A stretch of DNA of 64,000 nt from Thinopyrum elongatum (Eukaryota; Streptophyta; Magnoliopsida; Poales; Poaceae), in the NCBI GenBank assembly GCA_011799875.1, contig CM022303.1, forward strand, positions 545,741,368-545,805,367, given 5' to 3'. Below are positions 21,763-33,553 of the stretch, piece after piece. The position numbers and the translations under genes were made by a program. The notes beneath the pieces were generated by a model. That model was not told the origin of the DNA and ran no database searches. It worked only from the letters and a program-made list of their open reading frames with translations. Numbering within the stretch: position 1 is the first letter of the stretch; every line of letters starts with the position of its first letter.

Positions 21763-22629
21763 TGATACGTCTCCAACGTATCTATAATTTTTTATTGTTC
21801 CATGCTATTATATTATCCATCTTGGATGTTTTATATGCATTAATATGCTATTTTAGACCATTTTTGGGACTAACCTATTAACCTAGTGCCTAGTGCCAGT
21901 TGCTGTTTTTTCCTTGTTTTTGTCTTTTACAGAAAATCAATACCAAATGGAGTCCAAATGGAGTCCAAATGGAAAGAAACTTTTTGAGGATTTTTCTTGG
22001 ACCAGAAGATAACCATGGAACTTCGGGAAGAGGCCAGAAGACCCATGAAGGGGCCACAAGCCATAGGGGCGCGCCACAGGGGGGCACGCCCCTAGGCTTG
22101 TGGGCCCCTCGCAGCTCTCCTAACCCTAATCTTGGCTCTATAAATACCCAAATATTCCCTTTACGTCGGAGAGCACACCAAAAATACTTTTCCGCCGCCG
22201 CAAGCTTCTGTTCTTGTGAGATCCCATCTTGGGGCCTTTTCCGGCACTCTGCCAGAGGGGGATTCGATCACGGATGGCCTCTACACCAACCTTGCTGCCC
22301 TTCCGATGATGTGTGAGTAGTTTACCACAGACCTACGGGTCCATAGCTAGTAGCTAGATGGCTTCTTCTCTCTCTTTGATCTTCAATAAAATGTTCTCCT
22401 CGATGTTCTTAGAGATCTATTCGATGAAATCTTCGTTTGCGGTGCGTTTGTTGAGATCCGATGAATTGTGGATTTATGATTAGAATATTTATGAATATTA
22501 TTTGAGTCTTCTCTGAATTCTTTTATGCATGATTAAGATAGCTTTGTATTTCTCTCCGATCTATCAATTTGGTTTGGCCAACTAGATTGGTTTTTCTTGC
22601 GATGGGAGAGGTGCTTGGTGATGGGTTCT
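21763..22629 (+). repeat. 3' LTR of Sabrina-type copy 2, part 1
   Basis: Starts TGATACGTCTCC, full 5' end. It is interrupted by the Tat element; GTTCT at 22625-22629 and GTTCA at 34461-34465 are the target duplication with one difference. Confidence 0.85.
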
Positions 22630-23538
22630 TGTCGGTGCAACAGACCCTGGGTCCATTGCACAGACTGTGCACAGGCCAGAGACAAGATTGCAAGACCAAG
22701 ATCAAACTAAACAAGGAGGATCAATTCCTTTGAAGGATCCAAGTGCGAGTCAAGAAGGCTAAGGTGAGCCAGAGGAACGAGGCATCGCTAAGGGAAGGAC
22801 CTACCTTGCCGGGCAGGCGAGCCTGACAGGGTTGGGTTTTGCCCCAGAAGCAAGCTCCCAGATCGTCCCGGTAGGCCTGCCGGGGCTGGCGGAGGCAAGC
22901 CACTCCACCGCACAAGCGACGCAAGTCAGTAATCGACGCGGTGTCAAGCTCCAAGGTGACTAAGTGGCTGCTTTCTGCCACATGGCAGCCACTTCCTACA
23001 GCAAACACCACCATATGACACCCGTCCTGAGACGTATCAAGCAAGTAGGCGTGAAGCTGGCAAAACAGCCCAGCAGGGCCTGCCGGGCGAGCTGTGATGT
23101 GACATTGAGCGGCGCATTTAATGCGCTCTGTCAGCCTGCAGAATTAGATATGATAGCACCGTTAGCTATCTAATCAGCACATAAAGACTGATTTGCCACT
23201 GTGGTGACCCCTTTATCTATAAAAGGAGGCCCATGGCGACCGTAGAAAGGGTTGGATCCTCGCATATCCATACGCGCGTAGCCACTCTCGCCCCCAGAGC
23301 AATCTTGCCGGGCGAGTGTGCTACGTTTCACCACCATTATCCACCATTATGCACCATCAATCCACCAAAGTAGGAGTAGGGTTTTACACCTCACGGCGGC
23401 CCGAACCTGGGTACAGACTGCTCGTGTTATCTCTGCCATGCTGCGCGACGCTTCTCCGCTCTTTGTGCAACGTGTCCATCCCCCTGCCGAACCAAAATGG
23501 GCTGATGGCCCCATAGGTGGCCGTGGTTTCCCACGACA
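22630..23538 (+). repeat. 5' LTR of the Tat element (909 bp)
   Basis: Begins TGTCGGTGCAACAGACCC, ends TTTCCCACGACA. Pairs with 33554-34460. Confidence 0.9.
23218..23225 (+). promoter_or_regulatory. TATA box in the 5' LTR of the Tat element
   Basis: TATAAAAG within CTATAAAAGGAGG. The same box is at 34150-34157 in the 3' LTR. Likely core promoter of the genomic RNA. Confidence 0.6.
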
Positions 23539-23541
23539 TCT

Positions 23542-23560
23542 TTGGCGCGCTAGGTAGGGG
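23542..23560 (+). other. Probable primer binding site of the Tat element
   Basis: TTGGCGCGCTAGGTAGGGG just after the 5' LTR has the expected position and TGG start. I could not assign the tRNA. Confidence 0.45.
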
Positions 23561-23638
23561 GATCACTTGCACGAAACCGAGAGCGTATGCTGCGCGTCAT
23601 CTTCATCGACATTTTCATCGTCGACGGCATCATCAACT

Positions 23639-25690
23639 ATGGTGCCCAAGAGGAAGCCCGGAGCTGCAAATCACCCGTCCACCTCGAAGGCTCCACCGCC
23701 CGCGACCGCCGACGTCGCAGGGAATGCGGGGGCTCGCGAGGGTGTGGATGCTGTGGGGGACGTGGTTGGCGCAGGTGGCGCCGTCGCCACCTCCCCCACG
23801 ACCGAAGCAGGAACGGGAGGTACCGGGGAAGGACATCATTAGCAACATCTCGATGGCCATGCTCCACGACGTACGGATGGATGGGTCGCTCCTCCTGAAC
23901 CCTTTCTCCTCACCAACGGGCACAGCCGCAGTGATGATGCTCGCTCTAGGGCGAATCGCAACCCTTCGGCCGCCCCCGCTGTGGGCGTAGGGCACGCGCC
24001 ACCCCCGGGGCGGGCTGACCCAGCTACTGTGCCCAATGGAGCCGCTGGCCCTCAGGCGCCTCCGCCGCCTCACCATGCCGTCCAAACGGCTGGTTCACAG
24101 CAGCAAGGGTGCGACGCAGTCGCCACTGGCAACGTTAGTAGCCGAGCGACACTATGATGTACATCATCATCACCTATGCCAAGCACCGCCTCCGAGGCCA
24201 TGGCGCGAGCCCAACTACTGTTGAGATTTCCGCCAGCGGTGGACCAATTGGATGAGTGGCGAGCTACCATCCAAAGTTTGATTGGTTTTGCCGAGGCAGA
24301 AGGATCACAGCGGACCGGACCGCCACGGTCTCCCCAGGCAGCAAAACCGGCTCGTGCGGCTGGTCGTGCGGTAGGGGCCACCCTCACGGTGCAATCCCCG
24401 CCAGGGCGAGCCGCCCGGGAGCCGCAAGTCCAGGCGCCCGATGACGTCTGGATGGCCTCGTCAGATCCTCGAGCGCGTCAAGGCCGACAGCGTGCCCCAG
24501 AGGGCAAGCGAAGGGAAGGCGTGTGCTTCATCGACGAGCGGCGCCGCGACAACCCCCGCCAGACCAATGGGTGCGATGGCCCTGACGTCGACGAGCCCGC
24601 GCTCAGAGATAGCGGGTGCCTGCCTTTCGAGGTTGGGTGCCCTGCCTTCACCCGTGAGCTGCGGCAAGTCCGTTGGCCGTCCACTCGCACGTTCAAGCCA
24701 GAGATACCCGAGAAGTATGATGGGAGACTAAACCCGGCAGAGTTCTTGAGCATCTACACCATCGCTGTTCAAGCTGCCAGGGGAAGAGACGAGAAGGTGT
24801 TCGCCAACTACTTCCCTTTGGCCCTCAAGTCAAATGTGAGGTCTTAGCTGATGCACCTGCCGGAGAACTCCATTTCAACCTGGGCTGACCTATGCCACGA
24901 GTTCATTGGTGCCTTCACGGGTGGCCATCAGGAACCAGGGTGGCCCAGTGACTTGCAGCTTCTCTGGCAAAAAGAAGGAGAATCTTTGCGGAAGTACTTG
25001 CAGAGATTCAGTCGAGTCCACAGAAATATCCCAGATATCCACCCAGCTGCCGTGATAGCTGCCTTCCAATCCAACGTGCGCAACCGCAGGATATGTTCCA
25101 AGATGAACGTTCAGTTGCCCAAGACGGTGAAGGAGCTCTACACTTTGGTGGACAAGTCTGCTCGGGTGGAGGAGGGGAGGAAACTTCCTGGGGAAGAAGA
25201 CTGCGTCAACATCGACTCAGAAGATGATGACGAAACCATCAGTAAGAAGAAGAAGAACAAGAAGCACAACAAGAAGCACAAGGATAAGATAGTGATGGCT
25301 GTTGAGGGGTCAGGCATGCCTAGTACCGGCAAGAAGACCAAGGCTGAAGCCCCCGGCAAGGAGGCTACTACATGCACTGACTGCCGGGAGGCGGCGGCTG
25401 CCGAGAAAGCTGGGAAAGGTGATGGGCCATACTGTAAGATTCATCGGACCAAGGGCCATGATCTCCATGAGTGTTATCAAGTGGAACAGCTCGTCAAGAG
25501 ACAGAAGGCAGAGTATGAGAAGCGTGATAAGGAAAAAGGTCAGAATGGCGCTGGCGGGAAGGGCCGGGGTGGTGAAGCAAATCACCTCGGCAAGGCTCCT
25601 CGGAACCAAGGAAAACCCGCCAAGGGCCGAGAGAAGGAGGATTGCAGTAATGAGAGTGATGGAGGGAATGAAGAGGAAACCAGCGAGTAG
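23639..25690 (+). pseudogene. Gag of the Tat element, with in-frame stops
   Basis: ATG 23639 (MVPKRKPGAANHPS) starts a Pro/Ala-rich N-terminal part. The Gag domain runs from ~24700 (TFKPEIPEKYDGRLNPAEFL) to ~25200. A Cys/His region, YCKIHRTKGHDLHEC, at ~25429-25473 stands where Tat Gags carry a modified zinc knuckle. Stops in frame: TAG 23840, TGA 24155, TAG 24845 (where Tat Gags usually have Trp) and TAG 25688. The frame is otherwise kept. Gag would form the virus-like particle in the cytoplasm. Confidence 0.75.
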
Positions 25691-27191
25691 GAATTCTAGA
25701 AGGCCATTGACGCCCTGTGCATTGACGGGGGTGCATCTTTGCACTCCTCTCACCGCCAACTTAAACAGTGGGTGCGTGAAGTCAATGCCATGGAGCCAGC
25801 GGCAGATTCTCGGAAGCCGCTCAAGTGGTCATGCACGCCCATCTTCTTTGATGAAGATGACCACCCCGACCGCATCTCTGCGGTAGGGTGCTTGCCATTG
25901 TTGGTCTCACCAACAATTCGCAACCTCAAGGTCACAAAGATGCTGGTTGACGGCGGGGCCAGGTTGAATCTGATTTCCCCAAAGGTTATCAGCAAACTCC
26001 AGATAGCAGAGGAAGAACTTAAGGCCACATGCACGTTTCAAGGAATCAATCCTGGCAGGAGCCGTCTTAAGGGAAAGGTTACGTTGCCAGAGACATTTGG
26101 AGGGGAGTTGAACTACAGGACTGAGAAAGTTGTGTTTGATGTGGTTGACCTCCCTCTGCCGTACAACGGGATCCTTGGGCGCCCGGCCCTGGCCAAATTC
26201 ATGGCAGCATCCCACAATGCTTACAACACCTTGAAGATGCCAGGGCCGATGGACGTCATTTCCATTCCATCGGACAAGAAAGACACAATTATTTGCGTGG
26301 ATAGGATGTACCGAGACGCGGTCGCGGCAGAGGTCGCGGAAGCCACAGTTCCCACCAAGGAAAAGCATAGCAGAGGCACTGGCAAGGAACCCGGGAAGCG
26401 TACCTCTGTGGAATGTGCCGCGCCCGTTGATGACACACCAGAGAGTTCCAACAGCAAGAGGTCCAAGGCTACTCCACCCCAAGTGAAAAAGGACGCGGCA
26501 GGACTGGCTGGCACTGATGGTACTTTCACTATTAGCGCCACCCTTGATGACAAATAGGAAAGCGCGTTCATTGCCTTCCTGCATGCGAATATCGATGTGT
26601 TTGCCTGGCAACCATCTTATATCCCCGATGTTCCCAGGGAGGTAATCGAGCACCACCTTGCTGTCTGCCCACATGCCCGACCCGTTAAGCAGAAGGTTTG
26701 GAAGCAGGCCTTGGAACGGCAGCAGTTCATTGCCGAGGAAATCAAGAAACTTGAAGCACCTGGTTTGGTCAGAGGAATATTGCATCTAACATGGTTAGCA
26801 AACCCAGTGGTTGTGCGCAAGGCTAATGCAAAATGGAAGCTGAAAGCACAAGTGCTCCCTCGGTGATTTTGGTAATTAATGTCAACATATCTCTTGTTGG
26901 ACTAATACTTTTATCTAGTATATTTCAGATAAGTTCAATAGTGGAGTGGCAGGACAAGAGGATGTGGAACCCCTTTTAAGATGCCAAGGACACATATTGG
27001 CTCAAGCTCAAGACTCTACTCTTTTCATTTTAGTGATCCAAGATCACATCGAGTCCATAGGAAAGCCAATACTATTAAAAGGGGATGAGGTGTTGCTTAA
27101 TGGCTTGCTTGCTCAAAGTGCTTAGTGATATGCTCCTAAAGCCCTCAACCACTTTCTCATTTCCAAATTTGTCCTAAACCTAAAGTCAAAC

Positions 27192-27555
27192 TCGGCCCCA
27201 CCGATTTGATCTATCTGGCGCCACCGAGTTCACTTGACATAGCCACTGCCAGAAACCCTAATCAGTTCGGTCTCACCGATGGGATCTCGGTCTCACCGAG
27301 ATGGGCTTGCAAACTCTCTATTGTCTACTGCAATATTTCGGTCTCACCGAAATAGGTAGTCGGCCCCACCGAGGTTGCTTGGCCAACTCTCTGTTCGCTT
27401 ATTACTAAAATCAGTCTCGCCGAGTTTGTGTAATCGGTCAAACCGAGATGACGTTTTACCCTAACGCTAACGAAATCGGTCTCACCGAGTTGACATATCG
27501 GTCCACCGAAAATCCTAACGTTCACATTTTTGAACTAAATCGGTCTGACCGAGTT
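27192..27555. repeat. Array of CGGT-N-ACCG palindromes in the solo LTR
   Basis: About ten copies of CGGTCTCACCGA and variants (CGGCCCCACCGA, CGGTCAAACCGA, CGGTCTGACCGA, CGGTCCACCGA) at irregular spacing. The palindromic ends CGG..CCG are kept while the centre varies. It lies just upstream of the TATA box. Confidence 0.75.
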
Positions 27556-27594
27556 TGGTAAATTGTGTGTAACGGTTAGATTTTGTGTGGAGGC

Positions 27595-27602
27595 TATATA
27601 AA
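27595..27602 (+). promoter_or_regulatory. TATA box in the solo LTR
   Basis: TATATAAA followed by a CCCCTCCACTCTTCC leader-like stretch, 40 bp downstream of the palindrome array. Confidence 0.5.
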
Positions 27603-30600
27603 CCCCTCCACTCTTCCTCCATTCGAGAGGAAAGCCATCAGAACGTGCCTACACTTCCAGCATTCATTTTCTGAGAGAGAACCACCTACTAATGTGTTGA
27701 GACCAAGACATTCCAATCCAACCATAAGAATCTTGATCTCTAGCCTTCCCCAAGTTGCTTTCCACTCATATCATCTTTCCACCAAATCCAAATCTGTGAG
27801 AGAGAGAGTTGAGTGTTGGGGAGACTATCATTTGAAGCACAAGAGCAAGGAGTTCATCATCAACACACCATCTATTACCTTTTGGAGAGTGGTGTCTCCT
27901 AGATTGGTTAGGTGTCACTTGGGAGCCTCCGTCAAGATTGTGGAGTTGAACCAAGGAGTTTGTAAGGGCAAGGAGATCGCCTACTTCGTGAAGATCTACC
28001 CTAGTGAGGCAAGTCCTTCGTGGGCGATGGCCATGGTGGGATAGACAAGGTTGCTTCTTCGTGGACCCTTTGTGGGTGGAGCCCTCCGTGGACTCGCGCA
28101 ACCGTTACCCTTCGTGGGTTGAAGTCTCCATCAACGTGGACGTACGATAGCACCACCTATCGGAACCACGCCAAAAATCTCTGTGTCTCCAATTGCGTTT
28201 GCACACTCCAATCCCATCCCTTTACATTCTTGCAAGTTGCATGCTTTACTTTCCGCTGCTCATATACTCTTGCCATGCTTGCTTGATATGTATTGTGAAT
28301 GTTTAAACTTGTGCTAAAACTCCACCTTAACTTGAAGAACTTAAAAATTGCCACCTTTATTTGTTGAGGGTCTAATCACCCCCCCCCCTCTAGATACCTC
28401 TTCTCGATCCTTTCAGAGGCTTTGCTTAGATTTTACGGATCTGAACAAGGCATGCCCAAAGGACCCATTTCCCTTGCCGCACATCGACTAGATCGTGGAT
28501 TCTACTTCAGGGTGTGAGTTGCTCTCTTTTTTGGATGCATATTCTGGATACCATCAGATCTTTATGTCCAAGGAAGATGAAGAAAAGACTTCATTCATCA
28601 CCCCATTCGGCACGTACTGCTTTGTGCGCATGCCTTTCGGGTTGAAGAGTGCCGGGTCCACTTTTGCAAGAGTAGTCCAGATTGGCTTTGAACCACAGTT
28701 GCACAGGAACATTGAAGCCTATATGTATGATATTATGGTCAAGACCAAGGACAGATCAACCCTCATTCAGGATTTAGAAGAGACATTTGCTAATCTGCGC
28801 AAGATCAACTTGAAGCTAAATCCAGAGAAGTGTGTGTTTGGCGTTCCCTCCGGCAAGCTACTTGGTTTCTTTGTGTCCCACCGTGGGATAGAGGCCAACC
28901 CCGATATGATCAAGGCTATTGGGCAGATACAGGCACCCAAGACAGTTAAGGATGTGAGGCGTTTGACAGGATGCATTGCCGTGCTTAGCAGGTTCATCTC
29001 CAAGTCTACCGAGCGCGCCTTGCCGTTCTTCAAGATTTTGAAGAAGGCAGGACCCATGAAGTGGACCCCGGAAGCAGATGCTGCGCTGCAGGATTTGAAG
29101 GCCTACTTGTCTTCTGTGCCTACTTTGGTTGCACCCAAACCACAAGAGCCGTTACTACTATATCTGGCAGCAACTAATCAAGTGGTTAGTGCAGCCCTAG
29201 TAGCACAGCAAGAAGTAGAAGAAACAGCCACCTCAGCAAGTGTCCCGCCAGGGGAAGAGGAAGAGAGCGGCCCGGCAAGGCCAGATACGGATCAGGACAA
29301 AGAAGAGCATGGCAGAGGAAGCAACCCCAAGGACACGGCAAGGAAGAAGGTGGTGCAGCACCCAGTATACTTTGTCAGCTCCCTGTTGCAGGGGGCTAGA
29401 TCCAGGTATTCTAGCGTGCAAAAGTTGATCTTTGGCCTTATCATGGCCTCAAGGAAACTGCGCCACTACTTCCAAGCCCATGAGATCACGGTTGTCACCC
29501 GCTTCCCGTTGCAAAGGATACTTCGAAACCCAGAGGCCACCGACAGGATAGTGGAGTGGGCATTGGAGTTATCCAGCTTTGGCTGAAGTTTGAGAGCACA
29601 TCAACAATCCAGAGCAGGGCATTGGTAGAGTTTATTGCAGAATGGACGCCAACCCCTGATGAAGAAGTACAGGAAACAGTTATCCCCGACAAGGAAGAAC
29701 CCCAAGAATGGATCATGTATTTTGATGGTGCCTTCTCCCTACAAGGTGCAGGGGCTGGCGTGCTTCTTGTGGCTCCCACTGGAGAGCACCTGAGGTACGT
29801 CGTCCAGATGTACTTTCCCCGGGAGGAGGCAACCAACAATACAACAGAATATGAAGGGCTTCTTGCCGGGCTCAGAATCGCCATAGAATTGGGAATCAAG
29901 AAGCTCATCATTCGAGGAGATTCACAGCTGGTGGTGAGACAAGTCAACAAGGATTACCAAAGCCCATTGATGGAGGCATACATCAAGGAAATGAGAAGAT
30001 TGGAGGAGCGCTTTGACGGGTTGCAAACAGAACACGTACCCCGTGCGGAAAACAGCATTGCTGATCACCTGTCAAAGTGTGCAGCGCAGAAGCTTCCTAT
30101 GGAACCAGGGACTTTTGTTCTCAATCTTACTCAGCCCTCCGTATCCCCGACAACAATGGCCCGAATGAGGAGGAAATTGGACTCCGGTAAGCCTCTCCCG
30201 ATAGAGCCTTTCGGGGCTCCTGGCAGGGACCCTGCCGGAAACAACTCCCCTTCGCTTGACGGGCTGCACCCTCCTGCCGGGCCATTGGTCCCCGCAGTCA
30301 AGGGATGCGCCCCCACGAATGAGGAGGTGCCGCTAGTCCTCGTTGCCGAGCCTCAGGCTCCAACTTGGGCAAGGCACATAGTCCATTTCCTCCAAACCGG
30401 AGAACTTCCCGAAGAGCAAGAACAAGCTGAAAGAGTAGCCCGTAGGGCCAGTATGTATCAGTTTGTCAATGACACACTATACAGAAGAAGTTCCAACGGT
30501 GTGAAATTGAAGTGCATTTGCTGGGAAGGAGGAAAGGAACTGCCGGCGGAGATACACAAAGGCATGTGCGGCTCCCATATTGGATCAAGAGCTTTGGTTG

Positions 30601-31600
30601 GGAAAGCATTCCGGCAAGGATTCTATTGGCCCATAGCCCTCCAAGATGCGGTTGAGCTCATCACCAAGTGTGAAGCATGTCAGTTCCATTCCAAAACTAT
30701 CCATCTGCCTGCCCAAGCACTCCAGACAATCCCTTTGTCATGGCCGTTTTCGGTCTGGGGGCTCGATATCCTCGGCCCCTTCCCCCAAGCTGCCGGGGGC
30801 TTTGAATTCTTGTTCGTTGCAATCGACAAGTTTACAAAGTGGCCGGAAGTAGATGCCATGAGAAAGGTGACTGCTCAGTCAGCTATCAAGTTCTTGAAAG
30901 GATTGGTGTGCCGCTTCGGGGTTCCTACCCGGATCATCACCGATAACGGCACCCAGTTCACGAGCCGCGCCTTCATGCAATATGTTCATGCCTCGGAAGC
31001 AAGATCTCATTTGCATCTGTCGCACATCCCAGAAGCAATGGACAAGCTGAGTAGGCGAATGCTGAAGTGCTGCGAGGACTCAAGACAAGAACGTTTGATA
31101 ACCTGCGGAAGCACGGCAGTCAATGGATCAATGAGCTGCCGGTGGTTCTTTGGTCCCTCAGAACGACACCAAACCGAGCTACCGGGTAGACTCCCTTCTC
31201 CCTAGTCTATGGGGCAGAAGCGGTTATCCCCACGGAACTCATTTACGGGTCACCTCGAGTGCTTGCCTATGATGAAGTAGCGCAGGAATAGCACATGCGT
31301 GACGACGCCGTGCTTCTCGAGGAGAACCATCTCCGGGCTGCTACGCGTGCTGCACGCTATCAGCAAGCCCTGCGTCGCTATTATAGCCGCAGGGTTCATG
31401 CCCGGTGTTTTGAGGAAGGCGACCTTGTCCTTAGGCGCGTTCAGTCTGCCAAGGGTACAAACAAGCTATCGCCAAAGTGGGAAGGCCCTTACCGGGTAGT
31501 ACGAGTCACCAGACCTAGCGTAGTCCGTCTGGATACCAGAGATGGCATTCAATTGCAAAACTCATGGAATATTGAGCATCTCCGCAAGTTCTACCTGTAA

Positions 31601-32314
31601 GGCGCGGCTGTCGGGCCGTGCCCGGCAGCCACCCTTTTGTACAGGCCTTGCCTCAGCTGCAAGTAACCCCTTGTACAAAGCCAGGCGAAGAGCCTGAGCA
31701 ACAGAGAAATAAATGAAGCGTTGGGGCCCCCCGACAAGTTGCATGCATGCATAAGCATTTCATAAGCATTGCATGATTCATGTAGATAGGTTGCATGATC
31801 ATGTAGATAGATTGCATCTGGCATCATCTTCATTTGCATAAGTTGCAGGTTCCTGCCGTGGACTTAGTCCTAGGAAGAGGATGCGAAGACAAGCCAACAT
31901 TGCGATCTCCGACAAGCCAAATAGATAAGTTCCATCTCTTATCCATACATGTTCCATGAGTAGAGCTTGTGCATACGAAAACCTTGCCACCTCAGAAACA
32001 AAGGTGCTCCCATCTACTGGCACGAACGCTGCTTCGGTCAGGATGGTCGTAGTGGCCTTGGCTGAAAGGGGTTGGCGGGGGGCTGGTCTCTCCCAATAGG
32101 ATCTGATCCCGGTACGCTCAGCCTCACGGCAGCAGTCCTATGGGGTGCCGGCGAGGTAGCTTACCAGGACCTACTTGTTTACGTGAAAGTATGGAGGTGT
32201 TACACCTCTGCATGGAAATCATACATGCACCACTGCCTGGCAAGCTTATCTTTTTCATTAATATGCTGATCAACAAGTACAAGTCTCACAGAACATAAAC
32301 ATGGATACAAGAGA
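31601..32314. other. Non-coding spacer between Tat pol and antisense ORF
   Basis: No ORF. It contains short direct repeats (CATGATTCATGTAGATAGGT, CATGATCATGTAGATAGA near 31771-31815). Downstream end of the antisense transcript unit is probably here. Confidence 0.4.
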
Positions 32315-33064
32315 TTACATTATTTGAACTAAAATTTGGCAAGTGCCTACAAATTTAAGACTGAAAAAAGATAAGTGCCCCGTGATGCCTTTGCCCCTGT
32401 CCATCTCCTTCAGGAAATCGCAGGAAGGGACAGAGAAGGTGGAAGGCGGGCCTGGATTCGGCACCTCCCCAGGATCAGGAGAACCCGCCGACAGGTTAAG
32501 AGGAAGAAACTGGAGGGCAGGGGCGGGCGGTGGCACTGCCGGGAGCTCAGACGGAGCCACCGGCAAATACGGCTCGTCGAAACGGTCGCCCCCGTTCTTG
32601 ACGCGTCGTGGGTTGCCGCTACCTTCGATGCGAACGCCACGCACCCCGGGAGACCCCACAGAGAGCATGGGCGTCCCTGACGGCCCGACGACACGGAGAT
32701 CCCGCCCGTTAAGGAAGCATGCACAAGGACTAGAGGCTCTCCCATGTGCCAGAGGGGCAGAGTACGGGGAGATAGGGCCCACCCTCACCAATGGCAAACC
32801 ATTTTTGCAACCTCCCTCCAACGCCACAGGAAAAGGGGAGATAGGCCGCAAACGACTACCACACCTTCTGCCCATTTTGGGCCTCGGCATGGTGTCATTT
32901 GCATCGCCTCTCACTAAAGTTGAAGCCACGGGCGACCCGGCGACGAGCGCACTAGAGTCGCCACCTCCGGTGCTACTGCCGCGCTGCCCGAGTGCCCCCA
33001 TGGGGCTCGCACGAAACTCCAAGCTAGGGCCCGGGGGCTGGCCCCAGGCTCTTCCTTTCAACAT
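32315..33064 (-). CDS. Antisense ORF of the Tat element, 249 codons
   Basis: Runs opposite to gag-pol, between pol and the 3' LTR. It starts at ATG 33064 (MLKGRAWGQPPGPSLEFRAS) and is Pro/Gly/Arg-rich with no domain I recognise and no transmembrane stretch. A TATA box lies 72 nt upstream on the minus strand, with a CT-rich leader between. Additional ORFs in this position and orientation are established for some Tat-lineage elements; their function is unknown. The overlapping plus-strand frame (32343-33143) lacks such a promoter and is rejected. The open frame is notable given how broken gag-pol is, but high GC alone favours long frames. Confidence 0.5.
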   Translation of the reverse strand: MLKGRAWGQPPGPSLEFRASPMGALGQRGSSTGGGDSSALVAGSPVASTLVRGDANDTMPRPKMGRRCGSRLRPISPFPVALEGGCKNGLPLVRVGPISPYSAPLAHGRASSPCACFLNGRDLRVVGPSGTPMLSVGSPGVRGVRIEGSGNPRRVKNGGDRFDEPYLPVAPSELPAVPPPAPALQFLPLNLSAGSPDPGEVPNPGPPSTFSVPSCDFLKEMDRGKGITGHLSFFSLKFVGTCQILVQIM

Positions 33065-33135
33065 ACTCAGAAGAAACAGAGGGCAGAGGAGGAGTGGAAT
33101 GTGGATGAATGCCTCCGCTCCTCCCTCGCTCCTCC

Positions 33136-33143
33136 TTTTATAG
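33136..33143 (-). promoter_or_regulatory. TATA box for the antisense ORF
   Basis: On the minus strand CTATAAAAGGAGGAGCGAGG, followed by a purine- then pyrimidine-rich leader up to ATG 33064. Confidence 0.55.
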
Positions 33144-33553
33144 GCGAGCTGGGGGCGGGGGCTGATTCCCTAGCGAGTACCCGCCGTCCTCCTCCACCAA
33201 TCCAAGAAGATCAGGCCCCTACCTTGATGCTCTCCTGCACCACGCGCCTCCATTACCTACCCCACTCAATGCATGCAGCATACGTAGCTGAGGATAAGGG
33301 TGCGGTGGGAAGGGTGAATTGGCAGTTACCCGCCCGTGCGTTAAATTCATTCACGGGCCATTACAAGAATGGCCCCACTACAATTGGCGTTGCACGGTGC
33401 GCAGGAAAACCAGAAACTGACCCAAGATCAAGTTAATGAAGAAGCAAAGAAGATCTCAAGGGGCAAAGCCGCCCCTACATTTCTGCCTGTGCACTGGTTA
33501 GGGCCTACCCCGACGACCCCCAGCGGCGCGTTCGTGCCAGGCCCGGGGGCTCC
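33144..33553. other. Promoter-side spacer and PPT of the Tat element
   Basis: No ORF in either strand that I trust. It ends in a G-rich tract, GGCCCGGGGGCTCC, just before the 3' LTR, the likely polypurine tract. It would hold upstream elements of the antisense promoter. Confidence 0.4.

Larger units (their letters stand above)
26841..28415 (+). repeat. Solo LTR inserted in the Tat RT domain (1575 bp)
   Basis: Starts TGAAAG and ends CTTTCA, a 6-bp terminal inverted repeat, flanked by GAAGC (26836-26840) and GAGGC (28416-28420), a 5-bp duplication with one difference. The RT reading resumes right after it (K-W-K before, R-L-C-L-D-F after). No internal domain is present, so it is a solo LTR from LTR-LTR recombination. 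It resembles the copia-type LTRs I remember from Triticeae, but the family is not certain. Confidence 0.8.
25691..31600 (+). pseudogene. Pol of the Tat element (PR-RT-RH-aRH-INT), split by a solo LTR
   Basis: Protease: MLVDGGARLNLIS at ~25942. RT: left part to 26840, right part from 28416 (LCLDFTDLNKACPKDPFPLP). The catalytic box reads YMYD, so its first Asp is lost at 28726-28728. RNase H follows to ~29580, then a one-base frameshift near 29583. The second, archaeal-type RNase H is at ~29710-30080 (YFDGAFSLQGAGAG). Integrase: zinc-binding part ~30540-30690, core with LDILGPFP and ITDNGTQFTS, then a frameshift near 30990-31010 and an intact-looking C-terminal tail to 31600. Other stops: 25697, 26555, 28489 and three in the last integrase part. 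Confidence 0.8.

Noticed and set aside
23517..24085. Overlapping ORFs in several frames at the start of Tat gag
   Set aside because: Only the frame that continues into the Gag domain (same phase as 24176 and 24851) is supported; the others reflect high GC.
32343..33143. 266-codon plus-strand ORF opposite the Tat antisense ORF
   Set aside because: Mirror frame of the antisense ORF. It has no promoter-like signal and starts inside non-coding spacer; the minus strand has the TATA box and leader.
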